Below the pieces are notes generated by a model. It did not search any database. It was not told the DNA's origin and saw only the letters and a list, made by a program, of their open reading frames with translations. Positions 1 to 11,030 of a DNA stretch of 64,000 nucleotides are shown in pieces. The stretch is from NCBI GenBank assembly GCA_052115395.1, contig JBFRGO010000003.1, one strand, 5' to 3'. The DNA is from Noviluteimonas sp052115395. GTDB lineage: Bacteria; Pseudomonadota; Gammaproteobacteria; Xanthomonadales; Xanthomonadaceae. The number at the start of each line of letters is the position of its first letter. The stretch's first letter is position 1. The position numbers and the translations under genes were made by a program.

Positions 1-2167
1 CGATGCTCAACAACACGCCGAGCATGCGCAGCCCCGCGAAGGTCGTCAGCGTATCGGGCGCATCTTCGATCAGCACGCGTTCGGTGAATTCCAGTTCGAG
101 CGCATCGCCGGGCAGTCCTGCGCTCGCGAGCGCTTCGGCGACGGTTTCGGCGAGGTCTTCGGCCAGGAACTGGCGATAGGAGACATTCACCGCCACGCGT
201 TCGATCGACAGGCCCGCATCGCGCCAGCGCCGCATCTGTTGGCAGGCTTCGCGCAACACCCAACCACCGATGCGCACGATGTCGCCGGTGTTCTCCGCAT
301 GGCCGATGAAATGATCCGGCCGCATTTCGCCGAGCGTGTCGTTGCGCCAGCGGATCAGCGCTTCGGCGCCGACGATGCGGCCCGTGGACAGTTCGACCTG
401 CGGTTGATAGACCAACTTGAATTCGCGGTTGTCGACCGCGCGCCGCAGGTGCGTTTCCATCTGCAGGCGCTGCAGTTGCTGGTCGGCCAGCGCCTGGCTG
501 AAATCCTGCCAGCCGTTGCGCGCGCGGCGCTTGCTGTCGTACATCGCCACGTCGGCGTTCTGGATCAGCAGTTGCGGGCGGTCGCCGTGTTCGGGCGCAC
601 GCGCAATGCCGATGCTCGCGGTGATCGTGAATTCTTCGCCGGCCATGCGGAAGGCATCGCCGAAGGCTTCGAGAATCGCCGCGGCCAGACGTTGCGGACG
701 TTCGGCGTCGTCGCCGGTCTGGCACACCACGAGGAATTCGTCGCCGCCGAAGCGCGCGATCAAGCCTTCGGTCGCGACCGCGCGCTGGATTCGGCGCGCG
801 GCGCTCGCGATCACCTGGTCGCCGGCGGCGTGGCCCAGCACATCGTTGACGACCTTGAAACGGTCCAGGTCGATGTAGAGCACCGCGACGTCCGAATGCG
901 ACGGGTCGGCCAGTCGCGTCTGCAGTTCTTCGAGCACCGCGTCGCGATTGAGCAACATCGTCAACGGGTCCGTGCGCGCCTGCACGCGCAGGGTTTCTTC
1001 GGCCTGCTTGGATTCGGTGATGTCCTGGAACGTGCCGGTCAGGCGCGTGCCCGTCGGGTCGCCGGCCTCGGCCTCGCCGATGATGCGGATCCACAGCGTG
1101 TGCCCGTCGGCGCTGATGCCTTGCAGGTCCATCTCGAAGCCTTCGCCGTGTTCCACCGCGCGTGTCAGCGCGTCGTGGAAGCGCTTGCGTTCGGATTCGC
1201 GCAGGCAGGCCTGCAACTCGCCCATGCTCGCCGACGCGCGCGCCAGCCCGAGCATGCGCTGCGCTTCGCCGGTGAGATACACGTGTTCGTTGTTGGCGTC
1301 CCACTCCCAGCCGCCGACATGCGCCAGGTCCTGCACGCGATCGAACAGCGTGATGTCGCGCTTGAACCCGGTGACGTCGGAGAACAGCGACAACACCTGC
1401 TGCGGATGATCCTGCCCCGGCGCGAACTGCGGCACCGAGGTGATCGACAGCCAGGTCAGCCGGCGCGTGGCGAGGTTGAGGAAGCCCAGCACCGTGCTCG
1501 GCGAAATCGTGCCCGTGCGCAGCGCGCGGAAGGAAGGTAGTTCCTGGTTGTCCAGTTCCTTGCCGTGCTCGTCGAAGATGCGCCAATGGTCGAGCGCGAG
1601 CTCTTCCACCAGGCTCGCGCCTTTCGGAATCCGCAGGATGCGCATCGCCGCCGGATTGGCGTAGGCGACGCGGCCATCGGCCTTGCGCACGAGGATGCCC
1701 TTGTCGATGACTTCCATCAGCTCGCGATAACGGACTTCCGCTTCGTGGCGTTTGCTGAGGTCGCGCGCGACCGCGACGATGCGCGTTTCGCCGAGATCAT
1801 CGAAACCCGCCGAATGCACTTCGACGGGAAAGCGCGTGCCGTCGGCGCGCATGTTGGTGACTTCCACGACGTAGGTACCGCCGCGATTGAGCACTTCCCA
1901 CACCGGCGCGAGATGGTCGCGCGGCAGGTCGGGATTGAGGATGTCGATGTTCTTGCCGACGATGTCGCCGCGCGGACGGTTGTAGGCCGCGATGCCCGCC
2001 TTGTTGAGGTCGAGCACCGTGCCTTCCCAATCCAGGATGCTGACGGGGTCGGGCACCGCGTCGAACAACGCGCGGAAACGATTGCGTTCCACTTCCAGCG
2101 CCGCGTTGGCGGCTTGCAGCGCAGCCTGCGCATCCGCGAGTTTCCGGCGGAGCGCGTCGTCCTTCAC
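1..2167 (-). CDS. PAS-GGDEF-EAL cyclic-di-GMP signalling protein (3' end outside window)
   Basis: A leftward reading frame running off the left edge encodes a multidomain c-di-GMP enzyme. Visible order: a short coiled-coil leader, a PAS domain (residues about 30-145), further PAS-like segments, then a GGDEF domain with an intact GGDEF signature (within RFGGDEFLV, bases about 745-765) and an EAL domain with GAEALIRW (about 365-390). Both catalytic motifs look intact, so it may make, degrade or switch c-di-GMP; which activity dominates cannot be read from sequence. The chosen start is GTG at 2165-2167. It shares four bases (GTGA) with the stop of liuE, so it is the last visible gene of a translationally coupled leucine-catabolism operon. 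No transmembrane segment is seen in the visible part, so it is probably cytosolic. The EAL C-terminus is missing. Confidence 0.9.
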   Translation of the reverse strand, partial: MKDDALRRKLADAQAALQAANAALEVERNRFRALFDAVPDPVSILDWEGTVLDLNKAGIAAYNRPRGDIVGKNIDILNPDLPRDHLAPVWEVLNRGGTYVVEVTNMRADGTRFPVEVHSAGFDDLGETRIVAVARDLSKRHEAEVRYRELMEVIDKGILVRKADGRVAYANPAAMRILRIPKGASLVEELALDHWRIFDEHGKELDNQELPSFRALRTGTISPSTVLGFLNLATRRLTWLSITSVPQFAPGQDHPQQVLSLFSDVTGFKRDITLFDRVQDLAHVGGWEWDANNEHVYLTGEAQRMLGLARASASMGELQACLRESERKRFHDALTRAVEHGEGFEMDLQGISADGHTLWIRIIGEAEAGDPTGTRLTGTFQDITESKQAEETLRVQARTDPLTMLLNRDAVLEELQTRLADPSHSDVAVLYIDLDRFKVVNDVLGHAAGDQVIASAARRIQRAVATEGLIARFGGDEFLVVCQTGDDAERPQRLAAAILEAFGDAFRMAGEEFTITASIGIARAPEHGDRPQLLIQNADVAMYDSKRRARNGWQDFSQALADQQLQRLQMETHLRRAVDNREFKLVYQPQVELSTGRIVGAEALIRWRNDTLGEMRPDHFIGHAENTGDIVRIGGWVLREACQQMRRWRDAGLSIERVAVNVSYRQFLAEDLAETVAEALASAGLPGDALELEFTERVLIEDAPDTLTTFAGLRMLGVLLSI

Positions 2168-3056
2168 GCGGCCGCCCGCGCCTGGGTGACCTTGCTGCTG
2201 GTCGCGCGGCCCAACAGGTCGGCGAGCCAGCGGCCGGTGTCGACGAGTTTGTCCAGGTCGATGCCCGTCGACATGCCCATGCCGTGCAGCATGTACACGA
2301 CGTCTTCGGTCGCGACGTTGCCGCTCGCGCCCTTCGCATAGGGACAGCCGCCGGTGCCGGAAACCGAGGCATCGGCCACGCGCACGCCTTCTTCCACGCA
2401 CGCGAGCAGATTGGGCAAGGCCTGCCCATAGGTGTCGTGGAAGTGCACGGCGAGCGCGCGCATCGGCACTTCCTGCGCGACCGCGTGCAGCATGGCGCGT
2501 GCTTTGGCCGGCGTGCCGACACCGATCGTGTCGCCCAGCGAGATCTCGTAACAGCCGAGCGCATGCATGCGCTTGGCCACGCGCACGACGTCGGCGACCG
2601 GCACTTCGCCCTGGTAGGGACAACCGAGCACGGTGGACACGTAACCGCGCACGCGCACGCCTTCGTGGTTCGCGCGTTCGAGCACCGGGCGGAAGCGTTC
2701 GATCGATTCGTCGATGGTCGCGTTGATGTTCTTCTGGTTGAAGGCTTCCGATGCGGCGGTGAACACCGCGACTTCATCGGCGCCGACGGCGCGCGCGCGG
2801 TCGTAGCCCTGTTCGTTCGGCACCAGCACCGGATAACGCACGCCATGTTTGCGCGTGATGCCGGCGAAGACGTCGGCCGCGTCGGCGAGCTGCGGCACCC
2901 ACTTCGGGCTGACGAAGCTGGTGGCTTCGATCGTCGACAGGCCGGTGGCCGTCAGGCGATCGATCAGTTCGATCTTCGCCGGCGTGGGCACCAGCGTCTT
3001 TTCGTTCTGCAGCCCGTCGCGCGGGCCGACTTCGACGATGCGGACGTGGTCGGACA

Positions 3057-3057
<1 letters not shown>
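2164..3057 (-). CDS. liuE: Hydroxymethylglutaryl-CoA lyase
   Basis: Cleaves 3-hydroxy-3-methylglutaryl-CoA to acetyl-CoA and acetoacetate, the last committed step of leucine breakdown. The 297-residue TIM-barrel protein has the family's N-terminal GPRDGLQNE (residues 11-19, with the catalytic Arg-Asp pair), the metal-binding HFHD (205-208) and the active-site cysteine loop GTGGCPYAKGASGN (Cys238). The length is typical of bacterial HMG-CoA lyases. Its ATG overlaps the liuD stop by one base (TGATG), and its own stop overlaps the GTG of the downstream PAS-GGDEF-EAL gene, so translation is probably coupled across the operon. Also called mvaB or hmgL in other organisms. The family assignment is secure. 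Confidence 0.96.
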
Positions 3058-5065
<2,008 letters not shown>

Positions 5066-5066
<1 letters not shown>

Positions 5067-5854
5067 CAGGTTTCCGTCCAGGCGGGTTTGCGCTTGCCGA
5101 GGAAGGCCGACAGACCCTCCTGGCCTTCGGGCGAAACGCGGAGGCCGGCGATGAGCGCCGCATTCTCCGTGTCGAGGGTGTTGGCGTCGTGTGTGTCCGC
5201 GATGCGGCGCACGAGCGTCTTCGCAGTCGAGGCGGCGACGGGGCCGGCCTGCATCAGCAGGGTGACCTGTTGCCGCACGGCGGCGTCGAGTGCCGCTTCA
5301 TCCGCAACGACCTGGTGCACGAGGCCGATGCGATGCGCTTCGTTGGCGTCGAAGCGCTCGGCGGTGGCGAACCAGCGCCGTGCCTGGCGCGCGCCGATGG
5401 CGGCGATCACGTAAGGCGAGATCACCGCGGGCAGCAGGCCCAGGCGGGCTTCGGTCAGGCCGAAGGTGGCGTTGGCCGAGGCGATGGCGATGTCGCAGCA
5501 GGCGACCAGGCCCACGCCGCCGCCGAAGGCCGCGCCGTGGACGCGGGCGATCGTGGGTTTGGGGAGTTGGTCGAGGGTGCGCATCAGGCGCGCCAGCTTC
5601 AGCGAGTCGGCGCGATTGTCGGCCTCGCTGGCCGCGCCCATCTCGCGCATCCAGTTCAGGTCGGCGCCGGCCGAGAACGAGGCGCCGTCGCCTTCCAGGA
5701 CCAGGACGCGGACGCCGGGGTCGGCCCCGATCTCCTCCAGCGCGGCCGTCAGATCGGCGATCAGCGCGGCATCGAAGGCGTTGTGCAGCTGCGGCCGGGC
5801 CAGGCGCAGGCGGGCGAGGGCGCCCTCGCGGAGCAACTGCAGGCTGTCGCGCAT
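5066..5854 (-). CDS. liuC: 3-methylglutaconyl-CoA hydratase (enoyl-CoA hydratase family)
   Basis: Crotonase-fold hydratase expected to convert 3-methylglutaconyl-CoA into HMG-CoA. The predicted 262-residue product starts MRDSLQLLREGALARLRL. The oxyanion-hole region GASFSAGADLNWM and the second motif HGAAFGGGVGLVACCD are both present. The reading frame stays open far upstream, into the feo promoter and feoA antisense, but family length and the crotonase N-terminus support the start at 5854. It heads the coupled liuC-liuD-liuE operon, one base overlapping liuD. Substrate is inferred from the operon, since crotonases are hard to tell apart by sequence. The gene is divergent from feoA with about 90 bp between them. 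Confidence 0.9.
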
Positions 5855-5913
5855 CGGGCCGTCCGTCAGGGAAAGGAGCCGAATGATAAGCCGGCCGGCC
5901 GCAGTGGTATTCT

Positions 5914-5928
5914 TGAGAACAATTCCTA
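5914..5928 (+). promoter_or_regulatory. Possible Fur box upstream of feoA
   Basis: The 15-base imperfect inverted repeat TGAGAACAATTCCTA resembles the 7-1-7 Fur pattern TGAGAAT-N-ATTCTCA. It lies about 20 bp before feoA, in the region divergent to liuC, where an iron-responsive repressor site is expected. The match is partial (the right half is degenerate), so this is a proposal only. Confidence 0.4.
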
Positions 5929-5947
5929 TTCGCCCGGCACCTGCCAA

Positions 5948-6211
5948 GTGAGTACCGCCCCCGTGAGGCTGACCGACCTGCCGCGCCGCATCGCCGCCGC
6001 CGTCGAACGCGTCGAAGACCACGCGCCCAACGACGCCATCGCGCGCCGCCTGCGCGAACTCGGCTTTGTCGCGGGCGAACTCGTGGAAGTGGTGGCGGCA
6101 GGGCCCTTGGGGGCCGAACCGCTGCTGGTGCAGGTCGGTTTCACGCGATTCGCCCTGCGACGCGCCGAGGCGCAGCGCATCGTCGTGCGCCGCGACGGGG
6201 TGGTCGCATGA
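5948..6211 (+). CDS. feoA: Ferrous iron transport accessory protein FeoA
   Basis: Small SH3-like cytosolic protein that supports FeoB-mediated Fe(II) uptake. The product of about 87 residues has the FeoA pattern: LTDLP near the start, a central RRLRELGFVAGELVEVV, and a C-terminal LRRAEAQRIVV. The start chosen is GTG at 5948, because VSTAPVRLTDLP fits family N-termini. No strong ribosome site is visible, and the frame stays open upstream with no better start. The stop overlaps the feoB ATG (ATGA), which indicates translational coupling. Confidence 0.88.
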   Translation: MSTAPVRLTDLPRRIAAAVERVEDHAPNDAIARRLRELGFVAGELVEVVAAGPLGAEPLLVQVGFTRFALRRAEAQRIVVRRDGVVA

Positions 6212-8055
6212 GCGCCGCACTCGCCACACCGCTGCGCGTCGCGCTCGTCGGCAATCCCAATTGCGGGAAGACGGCGCTGTTCAACCTGCTCACGGGCAGC
6301 CGGCAGAAGGTGGCCAACTACGCCGGCGTCACCGTCGAACGCAAGGAAGGCCGCTTCCACGCGCCGTCGGGCCGCTCGTATGCGCTGCTGGATCTTCCCG
6401 GCGCCTACAGCCTGCAGGCGGCGAGCCTGGACGAAGCGATCACGCGCGATTTGTGCCGCGGCTTCTATCCCGGCGAACCGGCGCCCGACGTCATCGTTTG
6501 CGTCGTCGACGCGACCAACCTGCGCCTGCACCTGCGCTTCGCGCTGGAAGTGCGCGCGCTCGGCAAGCCGATGGTGCTCGCGGTCAACATGATGGATGCG
6601 GCCAAGCGCCGCGGCATCGAAGTGGACCTGGCGAAACTCGAAAGCGAACTCGGTGTCCCGGTCGTTCCCACGATCGCCGTGCGACGCGATGGTGCGCGCG
6701 CGCTGGTGGCGATGCTCGATGCCATGTCGTCCACGCAGGCGCCCGCGTCGTCGCCGACCGATGTCGATCCCGAGGCGCTGCATTCGGAAACCCGTCGCCT
6801 GCTTTCGCTCGCGGTGACCATGCCGCGCCGCACCGCGGAGATCGACGACGCGCTGGATCGTTGGTTGTTGCATCCGATCTTCGGGATCGCCGCGTTCGCG
6901 GTGGTGATGTTCCTGGTCTTCCAGGCCGTGTATGCGTGGGCCAAGCCCATGATGGACGGCATCGACGCCGGCACCGCGTGGCTCGCCGAATTCGCGCACA
7001 CCACCTTGCCGCCCGGCCCGCTGAACAGCCTGCTCGACAAGGGGATCATCTCGGGCGTCGGCGGCGTGATCGTGTTCCTGCCGCAGATCCTGATCCTGTT
7101 CCTCTTCATCCTCGCGCTCGAGGAATCCGGCTATCTCCCGCGCGCGGCGTTCCTGCTCGATCGGGTGATGTCGAAGGCGGGTCTGTCGGGGCGTTCGTTC
7201 ATTCCGCTGCTGTCGTCCTTCGCCTGCGCGATCCCCGGGATCATGGCGACGCGTTCGATCCAGGATCCACGCGACCGCCTCGCGACGATCATCGTCGCGC
7301 CGCTGATGACGTGTTCGGCGCGGCTGCCGGTGTACACGCTGCTGATCGGCGCGTTCATTCCCGCGCGCAGGATCGGGTGGTTCAACCAACAAGGCCTGGT
7401 GTTGTTCGGGCTGTATGTCGCGGGCATCCTCAGTGCGCTCGCGGTGTCCTGGGTGATGAAGAAGTGGCGCCGCGACAAGAGCGAGCATCCGCTGATGCTC
7501 GAGCTGCCGTCGTATCGCATGCCGCATCCGCGCGATCTCGCGCTCGGGCTGTGGGAGCGCGCGGCGATCTTCCTCAAGCGCGTGGGCGGCATCATCCTGG
7601 CGATGACGATCCTGCTGTGGGTGCTGCTGTATTTCCCGCACGGCGGCACGGATATCACCAACAGTTTCGCCGGGCACATCGGCCGCGCGCTGCAAACCGT
7701 CTTCGCGCCGATCGGCTTCAACTGGCAGATCTGCATCGCGCTGATCCCGGGCCTGGCGGCGCGCGAGGTGGCGGTGTCGTCGCTTGCGACGGTGTATGCG
7801 CTGCAGGCGGCGGATGACGCCGCGGCCTCGGCCGCCCTGTCGCCGATCATCGCGAGCGGTTGGTCGCTGGCCACCGCGTTGTCGTTGCTGGTCTGGTACA
7901 TCTACGCGCCGCAATGCCTGTCCACGCTGGCGACGATCAAGCGCGAGACCGGCTCGTGGAAGCAGATGGCGATCAGCGCGGGGTATCTGTTCGCGCTGGC
8001 GTATCTTGCGTCGCTGGTGACTTACCAGGTCGCGGTTGCGATGGGAGCGGGGTGA
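6208..8055 (+). CDS. feoB: Ferrous iron transporter FeoB
   Basis: Inner-membrane Fe(II) transporter with an N-terminal GTPase. Residues 15-22 are the P-loop GNPNCGKT, followed by the G3 motif DLPGAYSL and G4-like NMMD. The C-terminal half has the hydrophobic segments and Gate motifs of FeoB (for example SSFACAIPGIMATR and AREVAVSSL). At 615 residues it is shorter than the E. coli protein (about 770), so it belongs to the compact FeoB form. It starts on the feoA stop, and its own stop overlaps the next small gene by one base. The three genes form one operon, possibly Fur-controlled from the site upstream of feoA. Confidence 0.96.
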   Translation: MSAALATPLRVALVGNPNCGKTALFNLLTGSRQKVANYAGVTVERKEGRFHAPSGRSYALLDLPGAYSLQAASLDEAITRDLCRGFYPGEPAPDVIVCVVDATNLRLHLRFALEVRALGKPMVLAVNMMDAAKRRGIEVDLAKLESELGVPVVPTIAVRRDGARALVAMLDAMSSTQAPASSPTDVDPEALHSETRRLLSLAVTMPRRTAEIDDALDRWLLHPIFGIAAFAVVMFLVFQAVYAWAKPMMDGIDAGTAWLAEFAHTTLPPGPLNSLLDKGIISGVGGVIVFLPQILILFLFILALEESGYLPRAAFLLDRVMSKAGLSGRSFIPLLSSFACAIPGIMATRSIQDPRDRLATIIVAPLMTCSARLPVYTLLIGAFIPARRIGWFNQQGLVLFGLYVAGILSALAVSWVMKKWRRDKSEHPLMLELPSYRMPHPRDLALGLWERAAIFLKRVGGIILAMTILLWVLLYFPHGGTDITNSFAGHIGRALQTVFAPIGFNWQICIALIPGLAAREVAVSSLATVYALQAADDAAASAALSPIIASGWSLATALSLLVWYIYAPQCLSTLATIKRETGSWKQMAISAGYLFALAYLASLVTYQVAVAMGAG

Positions 8056-8297
8056 TGCACGCCGGAATCGCCATCCAGTATGTCGCCGTCGGCATCGCGG
8101 TCGCCGCGAGCGGCGTGTACGTGTTGAATTCGCGTTGGCCCGCGGGCGTGCGCAAGTTGCGTATTGCATGCGCGGTGCCGCTGGTGCGCGAGGCGCGGCC
8201 GAGGTGGGTGCGGAAAGTCGGCGCGTGGATCGCGCCGAGAGTGCGCAACGCCGCCGCGTGCGGCGACGGCGGTTGCGACGGGTGCTCGCCGCACTGA
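8055..8297 (+). CDS. Small Cys-rich membrane protein, third gene of the feo operon
   Basis: An 80-residue product starting MHAGIAIQYVAVGIAVAAS, with one N-terminal transmembrane segment (residues about 5-25), a basic middle, and a cysteine cluster at the end (ACGDGGCDGCSPH). This layout (one helix, then a Cys-rich tail) resembles the FeoB-associated Cys-rich proteins found after feoB in many bacteria, and it holds the feoC slot. The ATG overlaps the feoB stop (TGATG), so it is co-translated. A metal-handling or FeoB-assembly role is inferred from context; no FeoC winged helix is visible. Its stop is one base from the stop of the convergent zinc-ribbon gene. Confidence 0.8.
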   Translation: MHAGIAIQYVAVGIAVAASGVYVLNSRWPAGVRKLRIACAVPLVREARPRWVRKVGAWIAPRVRNAAACGDGGCDGCSPH

Positions 8298-8298
8298 A

Positions 8299-8661
8299 TC
8301 AGTGGCGGCGCTTGGCCTTCGCGCCGGTGGCTTCGATCATCTCCACGACGACCGAAAACGTGCGCTTCTCATCGGGCTGCAACGCGCCGACACCCACGAC
8401 TTGCCGCGTGATTTCCTCGCCGCGGTCGTTGCGGATCGAAAGCACCATCGAATATTCGAACACCGTGTCGCCGTCGGGCGGCGAGATCGTGCCTTCGACC
8501 TGGAGGGGCTGGATCGCCGTCTTCGCGCGCGCGAGCGCGGCCTCGTCGTAACGCAGGTGGCCCCGGCAGGCGGGGCACACGCTGGCGCTTTCGAGGATGG
8601 TCGCCTTGCAGTGGGGACAGGTGCGCGTGGCACCTGCCGTTCCCGGGCGGGCGGCGCTCAT
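8299..8661 (-). CDS. Zinc-ribbon protein downstream of bactofilin
   Basis: A 120-residue cytosolic protein starting MSAARPGTAGATRTCPHC. An N-terminal zinc ribbon has two CxxC knuckles (CPHC and CPAC, 15 residues apart), followed by a beta-rich domain containing YSMVLSIRNDRGEEITRQVVG. No enzymatic motif is seen. The start is two bases after the bactofilin stop, so the two are almost certainly co-transcribed, suggesting a structural or regulatory link to the bactofilin. The function is not known to me. The frame is open further upstream inside the bactofilin gene, but the start chosen gives no overlap and a natural N-terminus. Confidence 0.85.
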   Translation of the reverse strand: MSAARPGTAGATRTCPHCKATILESASVCPACRGHLRYDEAALARAKTAIQPLQVEGTISPPDGDTVFEYSMVLSIRNDRGEEITRQVVGVGALQPDEKRTFSVVVEMIEATGAKAKRRH

Positions 8662-8663
8662 GC

Positions 8664-9176
8664 TCAGGCGTCGTCGCCCTTGCGGCCCTTGTCGTCCCAA
8701 CCGAATTCGACCGAACCGCGCATGCGCGAGCCGGCGGCGACGGTGAAGGACTGGGCCTTGAGATCGCCGTTGAGCACGCCGGTCTCCAGCAGCTCCACGC
8801 GCTGGGCCATTTCGACGTTGCCGTCGAGTTCGCCCGCGATGATGATCTTCTGCGCCTTGACGCCACCGGTGAGCTTGGCGCCCTTCTCGATGGTCAGGTC
8901 GCCTTCGACGTTGACGTCGCCCTTGAACTGGCCGGCGATGCGCACGTGGCCGGTGCCGTGGATCTTGCCTTCGATGGTGATGTCGGCGGCGATCACCGAT
9001 TCACCGACCTGGCGCGCGGCCGGGCGCGGCGGAGCGGGCGTCGGCGTCGGCGCAGGCGCGGCGGCGGCCGTCGGCGGGGATGCGACTTCCGGCTGGAAGC
9101 GCGCCGGCTCCGACGACGGCGGCGGCGGGTTGCCGGTGGCGGGCTTGGCGGGAGCCTGATCTTTCCAAAGGGCCAT
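8664..9176 (-). CDS. Bactofilin-family cytoskeletal protein
   Basis: Bactofilins are polymer-forming beta-helical scaffold proteins that act at the inner membrane in cell shape, stalk formation or polarity. The product (about 170 residues) has a Pro/Ala-rich disordered N-terminus, then the repeating bactofilin core with VIAADITIEGKIHGTGHVRI and KGDVNVEGDLTIEKGAKL, and a short charged tail. The start MALWKDQAPAKP is preferred because AGGA lies about ten bases upstream; an in-frame start at 9218 would add 14 residues. It is co-transcribed with the downstream zinc-ribbon gene. It sits between liuB and the feo operon, but no functional link to leucine catabolism is evident. Confidence 0.9.
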   Translation of the reverse strand: MALWKDQAPAKPATGNPPPPSSEPARFQPEVASPPTAAAAPAPTPTPAPPRPAARQVGESVIAADITIEGKIHGTGHVRIAGQFKGDVNVEGDLTIEKGAKLTGGVKAQKIIIAGELDGNVEMAQRVELLETGVLNGDLKAQSFTVAAGSRMRGSVEFGWDDKGRKGDDA

Positions 9177-9311
9177 GGTCGAGAAATCCTGCTGCATTGG
9201 GGAAACCGAGGCTAGCACTCGTCACGCGCTTTTGACGCTGCCTCGAAGGGCATTTGCTTCAGGCGGCGGACAGCTTGATTTCACGGTTTGCCGCATTCAT
9301 AGGTGCAGCGA

Positions 9312-10919
9312 TCACATTCGGAAAATGCCGAAACGGCCCTTCTCGATCGGTGCATTGAGCGCCGCCGCCAGCCCCAGACCGAGCACGCGCCGCGTATCGG
9401 CCGGATCGATGATGCCGTCGTCCCACAGGCGCGCGCTGGCGTAATAGGGATTGCCCTGCGATTCGTACTGGTCGCGGATCGGCGCCTTGAACGCTTCTTC
9501 CTCATCGGCCGACCACGACTTGCCCGAGGCTTCGATGCCATCGCGCTTCACCGTCGACAACACCGAGGCCGCCTGCTCGCCGCCCATCACGCTGATGCGC
9601 GCGTTCGGCCACATCCACAGGAAGCGACCGCCGTAGGCGCGGCCGCACATCGCGTAGTTGCCCGCGCCGAAACTGCCGCCGATGACGACGGTGAACTTGG
9701 GCACGTGCGAGCACGCCACCGCCGTCACCATCTTCGCGCCGTCCTTCGCGATGCCCGCGTTCTCGTACTTGCGGCCCACCATGAAGCCGGTGATGTTCTG
9801 CAGGAACACCAGCGGGATGTCGCGCTGGTTGCACAACTCGATGAAGTGCGCGCCCTTGAGCGCGCTCTCCGAAAACAGGATGCCGTTGTTGGCGATGATG
9901 CCGACCGGATAGCCGTGGATGTGCGCGAAGCCGCACACCAGCGTCTTGCCGTAGCGCGCCTTGAATTCCTGGAACTCGCTGCCGTCGACGATGCGCGCGA
10001 TCACCTCGCGGATGTCGAAGGGCCGGCGCGTGTCCTTCGGCACGATGCCGTACAGCTCTTCGGCCGCGAACAGCGGTTCGCGCGCAGGCTGCGTGGTGAC
10101 CGGCACGGTCTTGTTGCGGTTGAGGTGCGCGACGAGGTTGCGCGCGATCTGCAGCGCATCGCGATCGTCTTCGGCGAAATGATCCGCCACGCCGGAGACC
10201 GAGGTATGCACGTCGGCGCCGCCGAGCGATTCGGCATCGACGACTTCACCCGTCGCGGCTTTCACCAGCGGCGGGCCGCCGAGGAAGATCGTGCCTTGCT
10301 CGCGCACGATGATCGATTCGTCGCACATCGCCGGCACGTACGCGCCGCCCGCCGTGCACGACCCCATGACCACGGCGATCTGCGGGATGTTTTCCGCGCT
10401 CAGCCGCGCCTGGTTGTAGAAGATGCGGCCGAAGTGTTCCTTGTCCGGGAAGACCTCGTCCTGCAGGGGCAGGAACGCGCCGCCGGAGTCGACGAGGTAG
10501 ACGCAGGGCAGGTGGTTTTCGCGTGCGACTTCCTGCGCGCGCAAATGCTTCTTCACCGTCATCGGGAAGTAGGTGCCGCCCTTGACCGTCGCGTCGTTGG
10601 CGACGATCACCACTTCCTGGCCGTGCACGCGGCCGATGCCGGCGACGATACCCGCCGCGGGTGCGGCGCCGTCGTACATGCCTTCGGCGGCGAGCGGCGC
10701 GATCTCGAGGAAGGGCGAGCCCGGGTCGAGCAGGGCCGTGATGCGATCGCGCACCAGCAACTTGCCGCGTTCGGTGTGCTTGTCGCGGGCCTTGGGGCCG
10801 CCGCCTTCGGCCGCGCGCTGCAGGCGGGCATCGAGTTCGTCCACCAGGGCGCGGTGGAAGGCCACGTTGTCCTGGAAGTCCTGCGAACGGGGATCGAGGC
10901 TGGAGGCGAGTGCGGGCAT
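9312..10919 (-). CDS. liuB: Methylcrotonyl-CoA carboxylase carboxyltransferase (beta) subunit
   Basis: Carboxyltransferase partner of LiuD. It moves the carboxyl group from biotin to 3-methylcrotonyl-CoA. At 535 residues it has the normal length for MccB. Crotonase-like signatures are visible, including the N-terminal RDRITALLDPGSPFLEI and the acyl-CoA site segments GGAYVPAMCDESIIV and GGSFGAGNYAMCGRAY. Propionyl-CoA carboxylase beta is related, but the adjoining liu genes make methylcrotonyl-CoA the expected substrate. It lies upstream of the bactofilin gene (about 135 bp apart) and downstream of the terminator that ends the Ala-rich lipoprotein gene, so it probably has its own promoter at about 10.92-10.97 kb. 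Confidence 0.94.
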   Translation of the reverse strand: MPALASSLDPRSQDFQDNVAFHRALVDELDARLQRAAEGGGPKARDKHTERGKLLVRDRITALLDPGSPFLEIAPLAAEGMYDGAAPAAGIVAGIGRVHGQEVVIVANDATVKGGTYFPMTVKKHLRAQEVARENHLPCVYLVDSGGAFLPLQDEVFPDKEHFGRIFYNQARLSAENIPQIAVVMGSCTAGGAYVPAMCDESIIVREQGTIFLGGPPLVKAATGEVVDAESLGGADVHTSVSGVADHFAEDDRDALQIARNLVAHLNRNKTVPVTTQPAREPLFAAEELYGIVPKDTRRPFDIREVIARIVDGSEFQEFKARYGKTLVCGFAHIHGYPVGIIANNGILFSESALKGAHFIELCNQRDIPLVFLQNITGFMVGRKYENAGIAKDGAKMVTAVACSHVPKFTVVIGGSFGAGNYAMCGRAYGGRFLWMWPNARISVMGGEQAASVLSTVKRDGIEASGKSWSADEEEAFKAPIRDQYESQGNPYYASARLWDDGIIDPADTRRVLGLGLAAALNAPIEKGRFGIFRM

Positions 10920-10976
10920 GGTGCGTCGCTTGCGATGAATGGTCGAAGGATAACCGGCCGCGACTTTGCCGCGGCC

Positions 10977-11004
10977 AAAAAGAAACCCGCCTTGCGGCGG
11001 GTTT
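10977..11004 (-). terminator. Rho-independent terminator after the first Ala-rich lipoprotein gene
   Basis: A perfect 9-bp stem (AAACCCGCC paired with GGCGGGTTT) with a four-base loop is followed on the minus strand by TTTCTTTTT. It lies 27 bases after the lipoprotein stop and separates that gene from liuB. Confidence 0.85.
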
Positions 11005-11030
11005 CCGGGTCTTGCTGGAAAACCGAAGAA

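Noticed and set aside
239..1540. A 433-codon plus-strand frame
   Set aside because: It is antisense to the PAS-GGDEF-EAL gene, whose GGDEF and EAL motifs read cleanly on the minus strand.
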